Of a stretch of DNA of 64,000 bases, positions 1-7,857 are shown piece after piece. The stretch's first letter is position 1. Every line of letters begins with the position of its first letter. The notes under the pieces were generated by a model. It had not been told where the DNA came from. It saw only the letters and a list, made by a program, of their open reading frames with translations, and ran no database searches. This DNA comes from Paeniglutamicibacter quisquiliarum (lineage in GTDB: Bacteria > Actinomycetota > Actinomycetes > Actinomycetales > Micrococcaceae): positions 1 through 64,000 of the forward strand of contig NZ_JAHRED010000011.1 in assembly GCF_019084045.1 (NCBI RefSeq), in the 5' to 3' direction. A program made the translations under genes and the position numbers.

Positions 1-107
1 AGGTCTTGGCTGCTTGGATTCATGACGTTAACCTGTGGCGACAATATGGGCGCCACGGGTAGTCGCTGCATAAATAATTGCTGAGATCGGTTCTAGAGCT
101 ATTAATT

Positions 108-446
108 TTAGTTCCCGAATTCTAAATTTTTGCCCATTTGACTTATTACGTGTCTGGTCCAACCGCTCTCGTCCACGAAGGCGCGGAGGCGTTCTTCGCA
201 TCCGTCCGCAAGGGACTTTCGGTGGGATGTCCACGCGATGAAGTCACGCACGATCATGTTGTGAGAGTCCGACACTCTAGAACTGTAATCAAGGCTACTT
301 CCAGGCGAAGCCCAGCCCAGCTGGGCCACCGTCGTCACAGTTGTCAAAAGTGCTGCACCTATCAAAGCTAAATCACCGTATGTCACATTTGTTTGTCCGG
401 AGACTTGATCGAGGAGTGTGGGGAGCGGTTCATTTGGTTGGCTCAT
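108..446 (-). CDS. small hypothetical protein with one membrane segment
   Basis: Unrecognised protein of 112 residues. A hydrophobic stretch at about residues 25-44 (GDLALIGAALLTTVTTVAQL) could be a single transmembrane helix. The remainder is polar, with a basic and acidic C-terminal half. The ATG at 446 was chosen because CATACT lies exactly 6 nt before it, a possible leaderless promoter. An in-frame ATG at 461 is the alternative. The base composition is lower in GC than the moeA operon to the right, so this may be acquired DNA. No function is inferred. Confidence 0.4.
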   Translation of the reverse strand: MSQPNEPLPTLLDQVSGQTNVTYGDLALIGAALLTTVTTVAQLGWASPGSSLDYSSRVSDSHNMIVRDFIAWTSHRKSLADGCEERLRAFVDESGWTRHVISQMGKNLEFGN

Positions 447-450
447 GTGG

Positions 451-693
451 TTAGTATGCATCTTGTAGATTGACGAACGGATGCATCATGCCCGGCACGC
501 CGTCAATCCTCGCGCCGTTCTGCTTCGAGGCAATCAGCCGGCGCAATGCGAGGTCGAAGACGGCGCACTTGGGTTTCTTGCCTGCGGTGCCCTTGCTCGC
601 TCGTGATCGGCCCTTGCGACTGCCGTGGAGGTTCGCCTTCCATCGGCAGTCGATTGTATAAAATTGTCCACGAGCGTAAATGCCGCAGCACAT
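451..693 (-). CDS. doubtful small ORF, unknown
   Basis: Reading frame of 80 residues. Its second half has the G/C-ending codon bias expected in this genome, whereas the first half does not. No family is recognised and no clear ribosome site is seen. It may be the 3' end of a decayed gene. Confidence 0.18.
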   Translation of the reverse strand: MCCGIYARGQFYTIDCRWKANLHGSRKGRSRASKGTAGKKPKCAVFDLALRRLIASKQNGARIDGVPGMMHPFVNLQDAY

Positions 694-1033
694 GCCGAAT
701 GCCCCGGGCAGTGGTCGGTGCGGTGTCCCGCAAAACGGCGCGGCTACGCAGGACGGTGGATCCCCAATGACCGCAATCGGGTCCCAGCTACCCCCGAACG
801 CAACATCAAAGGGACGCTGCCAAACGAATTCGTGTGGAAATGTCCGAAGGCCGCGGGCAAGGGAAAATGTCGCTTTCCTGCTTGAACGGAAGCTCGGTTC
901 CTCGCGTGGGTGGAACAGCCGAGCAAGCCTGGAAATAAAGAGCGTGGCAGTTTGCCGCGGTGCCCATGGTCCCGCTACCCGTCGGAGCTTGGCATTCCCA
1001 GGCCTCGGGAATCCGCCCTTGCCGGTTGCGACC
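694..1033. other. stretch without a supportable gene
   Basis: About 340 bp with several overlapping short frames on both strands. None has convincing codon bias, start context or recognisable protein similarity. It could be decayed DNA at the edge of the molybdenum cofactor operon. Confidence 0.4.
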
Positions 1034-1046
1034 TAGGATGGAAGGC
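1034..1046 (+). promoter_or_regulatory. leaderless -10 box of moeA
   Basis: TAGGAT followed by 7 nt and then ATG at 1047. This spacing places transcription start on or beside the start codon, as in leaderless actinobacterial genes. It also decides the moeA start over the in-frame ATG at 1038. Confidence 0.55.
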
Positions 1047-2303
1047 ATGAGACCACCATTCCGTCGCAGCGTCGCCGCGCACCAAGTCGCCATCGAGGCG
1101 TTGCTCGGTACCGCCCTGCGATCCCCGGGCAGCGAGCCGGTGCCTCTGGACGATGCGCTGGGCCGCAACCTGGCCTCCGATCTGGTGGCCCCGCGGGCCC
1201 TGCCGCCCTGGGACAACTCCCAGATGGACGGGTACGCCGTCAATGCCTCGGACCTGGGCACCGGCCCGCTGCGCGTGGTCGCGCCCATCGCCGCGGGCCA
1301 GGGCGCCACGGCCCTGGCGCGGGGGACTGCGGCACCGATCATGACCGGTGCCCCGATGCCGCAGGGTGCCAACACCGTCATCCCCATCGAGGCGGCAGCC
1401 CCCGACAGTTTTCCCACAAGCGCGGAACTCGCGGAGGGAAGCACTGTGGTGCTGCCCGACTCCAGCTCCGAGGGCAATTACGTCCGAGCCCGCGGCAGCG
1501 ACATCGCCGAGGGCACGGTGGTCTTGGGCGCCGGGACGAGGCTGGGCCCCACGGCGCTCGGCGTTGCCGCGGGGCTGGGGCTGGCCGAGCTGAACGTGAC
1601 CGCCCGCCCGCGCGTGCTGCTGCTGTCCACCGGGGACGAACTGGTGGCACCGGGCGGAACCCTGGGCCCGGGGCAGATCCACGACGCCAACACCACGCTG
1701 CTGCACACCGCCCTGGCCGCCGCCGGCTGCGAGGTCACGACCGCTGGGGTGCTGGATGACTCGCCCGAACAGTTCACCTCCTCCCTGCGGGCGGCGCTGA
1801 AGGCCAGCGACCGGGACTACCACCTGGTGCTCAGCAGCGGGGGCATCTCCAAGGGCGCCTTTGACGTGGTCAAGGCCGTGCTCGCCGGGCACGGCGTGGA
1901 GTTCGGCTCTGTGGCCATACAACCCGGCGGCCCCCAGGGCTCCGGGATCCTGTCCCTGTCCGGCTGCGACCCGGTGCCCTTCATCGCGCTGCCCGGCAAC
2001 CCGGTCAGCGCCTACGTCAGCTTCGAGATGTTCCTGCGCCCGGTGCTGGCCGCCGCCCTGGGACTGCCCGAACGCGCCCGGGCCACCGCCACGCTCGCCG
2101 CCGACCTGGACTCGGTGCCCGGCAAGCTTCAGGTGCGCCGCGGAAGCTACGCTAACGGCACCGTCACCCCCGTCGGCGGGGCCTCCTCACACCTTTTGGC
2201 CGCCCTGGCGGCCAGCAACGCCTTCATCCTCGTCGATGAGCACACCACCACCCTGCCCGCGGGAAGCCGCGTGGAGATCCTGATCATTGGAGACGGCTCA
2301 TGA
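1047..2303 (+). CDS. moeA: molybdopterin molybdenumtransferase MoeA
   Basis: Inserts molybdate into adenylylated molybdopterin, the last step of molybdenum cofactor synthesis, in the cytoplasm. The 418 residues show the MoeA order: an N-terminal linker domain with the substrate loop [13 protein letters not shown], the central MPT-binding domain with STGDEL (about residue 196) and [11 protein letters not shown], then [14 protein letters not shown] and the C-terminal beta-barrel. Length is normal. It heads a tight operon: the moaC start overlaps its stop by 4 nt. The ATG at 1047 is preferred because of the -10 box seven bases upstream. Confidence 0.95.
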   Translation: MRPPFRRSVAAHQVAIEALLGTALRSPGSEPVPLDDALGRNLASDLVAPRALPPWDNSQMDGYAVNASDLGTGPLRVVAPIAAGQGATALARGTAAPIMTGAPMPQGANTVIPIEAAAPDSFPTSAELAEGSTVVLPDSSSEGNYVRARGSDIAEGTVVLGAGTRLGPTALGVAAGLGLAELNVTARPRVLLLSTGDELVAPGGTLGPGQIHDANTTLLHTALAAAGCEVTTAGVLDDSPEQFTSSLRAALKASDRDYHLVLSSGGISKGAFDVVKAVLAGHGVEFGSVAIQPGGPQGSGILSLSGCDPVPFIALPGNPVSAYVSFEMFLRPVLAAALGLPERARATATLAADLDSVPGKLQVRRGSYANGTVTPVGGASSHLLAALAASNAFILVDEHTTTLPAGSRVEILIIGDGS

Positions 2304-2854
2304 CCCGTGAAACCACCCCCGAACCACCTGCCGAACCTGCGGGTGCGGCGCTCTCGCACGTGCGCGCCGACGGCAGCGCCCACATGGTCGACGTCAGCGC
2401 CAAGGCCGAGACCAGCCGGGAAGCCACCGCCGAGGCCTTCGTCCACACCACCGCGGAGGTCATGGAGCTGATCGCCGGCTCCGGGATGCCCAAGGGGGAC
2501 GCGCTCGCCGTGGCCCGCATCGCCGGGATCATGGGGGCCAAGAAGACCTCCGAACTGATCCCGCTGTGCCACCCGCTGCCGATCTCCAAGGTCGTGATCG
2601 ACTTCGGGCTGGACGCCGAGGACTCCGTGCGGATCGTCGCGACGGTGAAGACCCGCGGCGTGACCGGGGTCGAGATGGAGGCGCTGACCGCAGTGTCCAC
2701 CGCTGCCCTGGCCCTGTATGACATGATCAAGGCCGTCGACAAGCATGCAAGCATCACCGACATGCGCGTGCTGGCCAAGTCCGGCGGCAAGTCCGGCTTC
2801 TGGGACATCACCCCACGACAACTTCCCAACCCCGAAGGAGAATTGCGCGCATGA
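2300..2854 (+). CDS. moaC: cyclic pyranopterin monophosphate synthase MoaC
   Basis: Converts the MoaA product to cyclic pyranopterin monophosphate in the first stage of molybdopterin synthesis. Family signatures are [14 protein letters not shown] and [14 protein letters not shown], followed by the YDMIKAVDK helix. It has 184 residues, with a short N-terminal extension before the usual start of homology (LSHV). The ATG overlaps the moeA stop as ATGA, which suggests translational coupling. moaA, the partner enzyme, is not in this window. Confidence 0.95.
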   Translation: MTRETTPEPPAEPAGAALSHVRADGSAHMVDVSAKAETSREATAEAFVHTTAEVMELIAGSGMPKGDALAVARIAGIMGAKKTSELIPLCHPLPISKVVIDFGLDAEDSVRIVATVKTRGVTGVEMEALTAVSTAALALYDMIKAVDKHASITDMRVLAKSGGKSGFWDITPRQLPNPEGELRA

Positions 2855-3351
2855 GTGCCTGCGAACCCCTCGGCGAGCCCCGCAAGGCCGCCATCCTGAT
2901 CTCTTCCACCCGTGCCGCATTGGGTATCTACGAGGATGCCAGCGCCCCGGTCATTGCCGACTGGCTCCAGGAACACAACTTCGACGTCATCCCCGCCATC
3001 ATCGTGCCGGACGGGCCCTCCGTCGGCGCGGCGCTGCAGGGCCTGCTGCTGTCCAAGCCGCGGGTCATCATCACCTCCGGCGGCACCGGGCTGAGCCCGG
3101 ACGACATGACCCCGGAGGAAACCGAACCGCTGCTGAACCGGATGGTCCCGGGCATCATGGAGGCGCTGCGCGCCGAGGGCCGCGCCAAGACCCCGATGGC
3201 CGCGCTGAGCCGCGGATATGCGGGCATCTCCGGGGAGACGTTCATCGTGAACCTGCCCGGTTCCCCCTCCGGGGTCATGGACGGGCTCACGGTGCTCACC
3301 CCGCTGCTGACCCACATCTGCGAGCAGCTGGAGGGCGGCCATGTCCACTAA
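2851..3351 (+). CDS. mogA: MogA/MoaB family molybdopterin adenylyltransferase
   Basis: Adenylylates molybdopterin before MoeA inserts molybdenum. The 166-residue protein contains the MPT-binding signature [16 protein letters not shown] at about residues 73-88 and the later [11 protein letters not shown] loop. ATGA overlap with moaC. The family includes MogA and MoaB proteins that cannot be told apart safely by eye. Its place between moaC and moaE supports the cofactor role. Confidence 0.9.
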   Translation: MSACEPLGEPRKAAILISSTRAALGIYEDASAPVIADWLQEHNFDVIPAIIVPDGPSVGAALQGLLLSKPRVIITSGGTGLSPDDMTPEETEPLLNRMVPGIMEALRAEGRAKTPMAALSRGYAGISGETFIVNLPGSPSGVMDGLTVLTPLLTHICEQLEGGHVH

Positions 3352-3787
3352 CGCACCCGGCGCCCCCGGCGAAGCCGTCTTTGCCGGGATCAGCGACACC
3401 CCGATCGACGCCGGCACCGCCTGGGACGCGGTGGAGTCCGAGCACACCGGCGCCGTGGTCACCTTCGGCGGCATCGTGCGCAACCACGACGGCGGGCGCG
3501 AGGTGCTGCGGCTGAACTACAGCGCCCACCCCAGCGCCCCGGATCGGATGGTGGAGCTGGTTGCCGAGGTCGCCTCCCGCCACCCCGGGACCCGCCTCTG
3601 GGCGGCACACCGGGTGGGGGAGCTGCGCATCGGGGACGCTGCCCTGGTGGCCGCCGCCGCCGCGGCCCACCGCGGGGCGGCCTTTGACGCCTGCCGCGAC
3701 CTGGTGGAAACCGTCAAGGCCCACGTGCCGGTGTGGAAGGAACAGTTCTTCGCCGACGGCGAGGTCGAATGGGTGGGCAGCGCCTGA
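3341..3787 (+). CDS. moaE: molybdopterin synthase catalytic subunit MoaE
   Basis: Large subunit of molybdopterin synthase, which transfers sulfur from thiocarboxylated MoaD to the pterin precursor. The 148-residue protein has GAVVTFGGIVRNHDGG near residue 37, AAHRVGEL in the middle, and VKAHVPVWKEQFFADG near the C-terminus, which holds the family lysines. The start lies 11 bp inside mogA. No moaD (small sulfur carrier) follows, so the partner must be encoded elsewhere. Confidence 0.93.
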   Translation: MSTNAPGAPGEAVFAGISDTPIDAGTAWDAVESEHTGAVVTFGGIVRNHDGGREVLRLNYSAHPSAPDRMVELVAEVASRHPGTRLWAAHRVGELRIGDAALVAAAAAAHRGAAFDACRDLVETVKAHVPVWKEQFFADGEVEWVGSA

Positions 3788-3850
3788 GCCCGAGGCGTCC
3801 CAACCGGCGCGCGTTGTGTGGTGCGTCCTGCGCGCCGGTACCCTGAGTAG

Positions 3851-4093
3851 ATGACCAATGCACCAGAAATTGCCCAGTGGATCCTTGACGCGATCCACAA
3901 AGAAAAGACCGTCCACCAGGAAGCCCTGGTGCCCCGCATCGCGGAGGCCTTCGGCGATGAGTGGGTCTACACGAACGAAAACGGGCACCCGGCCATCAAC
4001 CGCGACGTCCTGAAGTCCCTGCGCAAGCTGCGCGACGCCTCGGTGGCCTGGAACCGCGAGGACCGCAGCTGGAACGTCGTCGACGCCCGCTAG
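3851..4093 (+). CDS. DUF6953-like small protein
   Basis: An 80-residue protein with no signal peptide or membrane segment. The pattern 'WILDAI..E....QE.LV..IAE.FG..WVY.NENG.PAI...VLKSLRKL' recalls the widespread DUF6953 family of winged-helix-like proteins of unknown function (memory-based assignment). It has its own leaderless promoter, TACCCT then 6 nt then ATG, so it is separate from the moa operon. A strong hairpin follows immediately. Confidence 0.75.
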   Translation: MTNAPEIAQWILDAIHKEKTVHQEALVPRIAEAFGDEWVYTNENGHPAINRDVLKSLRKLRDASVAWNREDRSWNVVDAR

Positions 4094-4103
4094 CATCACA
4101 GAC

Positions 4104-4155
4104 ACGACAAAGGGGGTTACCGGAATCCGTAGGTTCCGGTAACCCCCTTTGTCGT
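4104..4155 (+). terminator. 22-bp perfect stem-loop terminator
   Basis: Arms 4104-4125 and 4134-4155 pair without mismatch around an 8-nt loop. It sits 11 nt after the preceding stop codon. There is no long T-run, as is usual in high-GC actinobacteria. Confidence 0.8.
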
Positions 4156-4269
4156 TGGCCATTTGTTTGGCTCGCGTAAACCTGCAGGCCAGATGGGGGC
4201 CACCGGCGGGGGAGAGGATGGGGTGCCGCCCGCCGCGGGGCGGTGTCGCACACTCGAGGAGAGCCCCCC

Positions 4270-5613
4270 ATGGATTTTGATCGCAGACGAATGCTCACCG
4301 GCTCGGCCGGGGTAGGAGCCATCGCCCTGGCCGGACTGGTGGCCAGGCCCGCAGCCTCCTCCGCCGCAGCCTCCTCCGCCGCTGCCATCCCGGCGGGCGG
4401 CAAGCTTCCGACCGCCCCGAACGGTTCAGCGGACAAGATCGCCGGGGATGAGAAGTACTGGACGCAGGTGGCCAAGCACTTCGAGATGACCGATGCGACG
4501 GTCAACTTCGAAAACGGCTACTTCGGTGCGAACCCGACCAACGTGCGGACCGCCTACGCGAAGGCGACCGCGCGCATCCAGGAGGAAAACTCCTGGTTCA
4601 TGCGCCGCGATTTCGGGAAAGAAGTTTCGGCCGTGCGGGAGCGGATCGCCGCCGAGCTTGGCTGCTCGGTCGATGAGATCGCCGTGACCCGGGGTGCCAC
4701 CGAGGCGCTGCAGGCCCTCATCGGCGGGTACAACAAACTCGCCCCGGGCGATGCCGTGGCCTACGCGGACCTGGACTACGACTCGATGCAATACGCGATG
4801 AACTGGCTGCGCGAGCGTCGCGGCGTCGAGGTCATCCGCACGGCCATCCCCGAACCGGCCACCCGCCAGTCCGTCTTGGACTACTACGAGCGGCTGCTCG
4901 CGGACAACCCCAAGATCAAGCTCTTGCTGCTGACCCACGTCTCGCACCGCACCGGGCTGGTCCCGCCGATCGCCGAAATCTCCGAGATGGCAGCCGCGCG
5001 CGGCGTCGACACCGTGGTCGATGCCGCCCACTCCTGGGGCCAGCTGGACTTCAACGTCGCCGACCTGAAGAGCCCGTTCATCGGCTTCAACCTGCATAAG
5101 TGGATCGGTGCCCCGTTGGGCGTAGGCTTCCTCTACATTCGCAAGGATCGGCTCGCCGACATCGACAGGCATTTCGCGGACGAGGACTACGGCGTCAACG
5201 ACGTCCGCTCGCGGATCCACACCGGCACGGCCAATTCGGCGAATCTCCTGGCCGTGCCCGCCGCGCTGGACTTCCACCGTGCCGTGGGCGCCGCCAACAA
5301 GCAGGCCCGCCTGCGCCTGCTCCGAGACCGCTGGGTGCACCAGGTCCTCGACGTGCCCAACCTGCAGATCCTCACGCCCGAGGATCCGGGCATGTACGGG
5401 GCCCTGACGTCGTTCCGGATCCAAGGCAACACCACTTCCGCCCAATCCACGGCCATCACCAAGTACCTGAGCGATGAATGGGGCGTCTTCACCGTCCGCC
5501 GCGGCGGTGTGGAACGCGGCGAAGTCGTCCGCGTGACACCCGCTCTGTACAACACGATGGAGGACGCAGACCTCTTTGCCCGCGCCCTTCGTGCCGCCGC
5601 CGCGAAGTTCTGA
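4270..5613 (+). CDS. Tat-exported class V aminotransferase-fold PLP enzyme
   Basis: A 447-residue PLP-dependent enzyme of the class V aminotransferase / isopenicillin-N-epimerase-like group. It begins with a twin-arginine type signal (DRRRMLTGSAG, then a hydrophobic stretch and an Ala/Ser-rich region), so it probably acts outside the membrane. Visible motifs are VTRGATEALQALIGGY (cofactor phosphate loop), VVDAAHSWG (Asp contacting the pyridine ring) and FNLHKWIGAP with the Schiff-base lysine near residue 277. The ATG at 4270 has GAGGAG 7 nt upstream and places the RRR at the N-terminus. The upstream in-frame ATG at 4243 lacks this. The substrate is unknown. Export of a PLP enzyme by Tat is unusual but known in related actinobacterial proteins. 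Confidence 0.85.
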   Translation: MDFDRRRMLTGSAGVGAIALAGLVARPAASSAAASSAAAIPAGGKLPTAPNGSADKIAGDEKYWTQVAKHFEMTDATVNFENGYFGANPTNVRTAYAKATARIQEENSWFMRRDFGKEVSAVRERIAAELGCSVDEIAVTRGATEALQALIGGYNKLAPGDAVAYADLDYDSMQYAMNWLRERRGVEVIRTAIPEPATRQSVLDYYERLLADNPKIKLLLLTHVSHRTGLVPPIAEISEMAAARGVDTVVDAAHSWGQLDFNVADLKSPFIGFNLHKWIGAPLGVGFLYIRKDRLADIDRHFADEDYGVNDVRSRIHTGTANSANLLAVPAALDFHRAVGAANKQARLRLLRDRWVHQVLDVPNLQILTPEDPGMYGALTSFRIQGNTTSAQSTAITKYLSDEWGVFTVRRGGVERGEVVRVTPALYNTMEDADLFARALRAAAAKF

Positions 5614-6011
5614 GTGGGCAGCTGGCGTGGGGGGCGCCGGCTGCGACAGCCGCGATTGGCGCGTGGTCCATCCCGCCAGCGAGTCAGTGGGTCCATGCCA
5701 CAACGTGAGAGGAACAAGCACGGATTCTCGCGGTAGGGATTCACCGTTTTGTTGGACGCCAGGTGAATGGCGTCAAGGCAAGATCATGATTCGAGTACCT
5801 GGCGGCAACGTGCGGGTGCCCGCACGTTGCCGCCGCCGGTCCGGCCCTCGGCTCGGCCGAGGGCCGGACCGAAGTGATCCCTGGAGCCGGGCTGCCACGG
5901 GCGATGCGCATCCAGCCATGATCGTGAAAGTAAGGCATCCCACGACGCTGAAGGGGCCGGCAACTGTCATCGAGGCGGGGACCCAAATGATTTCCAGATA
6001 AGCTGGAAGCC
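5614..6011. other. intergenic region with hairpins, no gene
   Basis: About 400 bp between the PLP enzyme and dapB. No frame has convincing coding character. It holds two strong adjacent hairpins (5801-5870, listed separately) and, at the right end, the dapB promoter: TAAGCT at 5999-6004, seven bases before the dapB ATG. Confidence 0.6.
5801..5870. repeat. two adjacent perfect GC-rich palindromes
   Basis: Hairpin 1 has arms 5801-5816 and 5819-5834 (16 bp, perfect). Hairpin 2 has arms 5838-5852 and 5856-5870 (15 bp, perfect, 3-nt loop). They lie only 3 nt apart. They could terminate transcription of the upstream gene, or be a REP/BIME-like repeat. Confidence 0.8.
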
Positions 6012-6770
6012 ATGAGTGCACCACTGAAAGTCGCCGTGATTGGCGCATCGGGACGAATGGGGGCCGAGGCCGTCAAGGCCGTCGACTCCGCCACGGACAT
6101 GGAACTGGTTGCCGCGCTGGGCCGCGGGGATTCCCTGGAAAAAATCCTGGAGGCGGGGGCCACGCACGTGGTTGACCTGTCCGTCCCGGCAAGCACCGAG
6201 GAAAACGTGCGCTTCGCCGTCGAACACGGCATCCACGCGGTGGTCGGAACCACAGGCTGGGACGACGCCAAGCGCGAATCCCTGACGGCGCTGCTGGCCG
6301 AACACCCCGGCACCGGCGTGCTCATCGCCCCGAACTTCGCCCTGGGATCCGTGCTGGCCAGCGCCTTCGCCGCCACCGCCGCGCGCTACTTCGAATCGGT
6401 GGAAATCATCGAGCTTCACCACCCCAACAAGGTAGATGCCCCCTCGGGCACCGCGGTGCGCACCGCCGAACTCATTGCCGCCGAGCGCGCCGCCGCAGGC
6501 GTGGCCCCGGGCCCGGACGCCACCGAAACCCAGCTGGACGGCGCCCGCGGCGCGGTGGTCGACGGGATCCACGTGCACTCGGTGCGCCTGCGCGGACTGG
6601 TCGCCCACCAGGAGGTCCTGCTCGGCGGGGAAGGCGAGCAGCTCACGCTGCGCCACGACTCCTACGACCGCGCCTCCTTCATGCCCGGGGTGCTGCTGGG
6701 CCTGCGCACCGTCGCCTCGCGCCCGGGACTGGTCTACGGCCTTGACGGCTACCTCGAGTTGGGACGCTAG
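6012..6770 (+). CDS. dapB: 4-hydroxy-tetrahydrodipicolinate reductase
   Basis: NAD(P)H-dependent reductase of the lysine and diaminopimelate pathway, acting after DapA. The 252-residue protein shows the Rossmann motif VIGASGRMGAEAV at the N-terminus, VVGTTGW and APNFALGS in the middle, and the catalytic and substrate region ELHHPNKVDAPSGTA. The length is typical. The start is supported by a leaderless -10 (TAAGCT, 7 nt, ATG). The next gene follows 6 nt after the stop, so the two form an operon. Confidence 0.95.
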   Translation: MSAPLKVAVIGASGRMGAEAVKAVDSATDMELVAALGRGDSLEKILEAGATHVVDLSVPASTEENVRFAVEHGIHAVVGTTGWDDAKRESLTALLAEHPGTGVLIAPNFALGSVLASAFAATAARYFESVEIIELHHPNKVDAPSGTAVRTAELIAAERAAAGVAPGPDATETQLDGARGAVVDGIHVHSVRLRGLVAHQEVLLGGEGEQLTLRHDSYDRASFMPGVLLGLRTVASRPGLVYGLDGYLELGR

Positions 6771-6776
6771 ACACAC

Positions 6777-7223
6777 ATGAAAACCAAGATCTGGGTCGGC
6801 GCCATCCTGCTGCTCTTCGTGTTCTACCTGGTCGCCGCGTTCGGCTCGGCGGTCCGCTTCATTACCGCGGACGAACCCATCGCCAAGGTCATCGGCGTCG
6901 CCGCCCTGGTGGTCCCGCTGGTCGGGGTCTGGATCCTGGTCCGCGAGGTGCTCTTCGGAGCCCGCACCCAGAAGATGGCCTCGATCCTTGCCGCCGAGGG
7001 CCTGCTGCCCGAGGACACGCTGCCGCGCACGCCCTCCGGGCGCATTGTCAAGGCCGCCGCCGACGAGGACTTCGTCCAGTACAAGGAAGAGGCCGAGGCC
7101 AACCCCGTCTCCTGGAAGTCCTGGCACCGCCTGGCCCTGGCCTACGACGCCGCAGGGGATCGGCGCCGCGCCCGCGAATCGATGCGCACGGCCATCGGCT
7201 TCTACCTGGCCGACAGCAAGTAG
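6777..7223 (+). CDS. small two-helix membrane protein downstream of dapB
   Basis: A 148-residue protein of unknown function. Helix 1 is at about residues 5-26 (KIWVGAILLLFVFYLVAAFG) and helix 2 at about residues 38-58 (IGVAALVVPLVGVWILVREV). The soluble C-terminal third (SWHRLALAYDAAGDRRRARESM) resembles a single TPR-like helical hairpin. It is probably co-transcribed with dapB. A diverged second copy of this gene, split in two, lies at 14.34-14.50 and 15.55-15.71 kb. Confidence 0.85.
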   Translation: MKTKIWVGAILLLFVFYLVAAFGSAVRFITADEPIAKVIGVAALVVPLVGVWILVREVLFGARTQKMASILAAEGLLPEDTLPRTPSGRIVKAAADEDFVQYKEEAEANPVSWKSWHRLALAYDAAGDRRRARESMRTAIGFYLADSK

Positions 7224-7243
7224 GCAGGCCCGAGGCACGATCG

Positions 7244-7290
7244 ATGCCCCCTGGAGCGGTTCCGCGAAGAACCGCTCGAGGGGGCATTTT
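7244..7290 (+). terminator. terminator of the dapB operon
   Basis: Stem with arms starting at 7244 (ATGCCCCCT..AGCGGTTC) and ending at 7287, with an internal 2-nt mismatch and a 6-nt loop. TTTT follows the right arm. A diverged copy of this structure follows the broken paralogue at 15.66-15.71 kb. Confidence 0.8.
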
Positions 7291-7380
7291 CATTGTTGGG
7301 CCCAATGTAGTGAGCCCAGACCGGCAAAGGAAGGAAAGCTGCGGTGCGCAGGGGACCTGCTGTAGCCTTGCGTTGCCGCA

Positions 7381-7797
7381 CTAGGTTTGGACGGGGGCCC
7401 GCCGTTCGCGGAATTGATATTTCGTAAACTGGAGGTCACCGGCTCGAATTCGGTAGGAGACTCCACTTAGAAAACCACTATATCCATATGAACAAAGGGA
7501 TGTAGCGGCTCTTTCTATGAGCACATGAGGTGCTGCCTTGCCCAAGAGCAGGAGCAAAGGTTCCATAAGTGGCTCACTTTGATTTTCGGCCAAGGTTTTA
7601 TTGTTGACTGGAATTAGGTCAACCATCTTGGAAAAATGACAACTTGTTTGGAACTGCTCGGCGAATGAGCCACAAATATACTCGTAATAGCCGCGCGGGA
7701 GAGTCCAAGGCGTGGCGCTGAACGCATAGTACGGTTCGTACTTTGACTGCTTTCCGGCGCGTGTATTTCCGCGCGCACCCGGCTTCGAGCCCCTCTT
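7381..7797 (-). pseudogene. truncated gene remnant, unknown family
   Basis: An open frame with sensible composition runs from just after the stop at 7798-7800 to 7381. It has no ATG, GTG, TTG or CTG before the internal methionine at 7626. Upstream of that Met the same frame reads plausible protein (for example YEPYYAFSATPWTLPRGYYE), so the 5' end looks lost. The last 25 codons run antisense through a tRNA-Thr remnant, so the 3' end also looks cut at a recombination junction. The GC content is well below that of the neighbours. No family is recognised. Confidence 0.45.
7421..7465 (+). other. 3' half of tRNA-Thr(CGU), putative attachment-site relic
   Basis: The sequence starts exactly with an anticodon loop TTCGTAA (anticodon CGT at 7423-7425). 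It continues with a 3' anticodon arm, a 5-nt variable loop, a T-arm (ACCGG, loop CTCGAAT, TCGGT; one G-T pair), a 7-nt acceptor strand, discriminator T and CCA. The five bases to the left cannot pair with the anticodon arm and there is no D-arm, so the 5' half is absent. Breaks at the anticodon loop are typical of tyrosine-recombinase attachment sites in tRNA genes. Confidence 0.6.
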
Positions 7798-7857
7798 TCA
7801 GATACCGGGAGGAGAGGGCTCGGCCATGCCGAGGGACGGAGGCGATATGTTGGCATT

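Noticed and set aside
7745-7800. A second tRNA-like element (GGCTTCGAGCC)
   Set aside because: Only a short T-loop-like palindrome. No acceptor stem, anticodon arm or CCA can be drawn.
7614-7856. An 80-codon minus-strand ORF upstream of the 366-residue gene
   Set aside because: It overlaps a better minus-strand frame and the leaderless promoter of the next gene, and its composition is non-coding.
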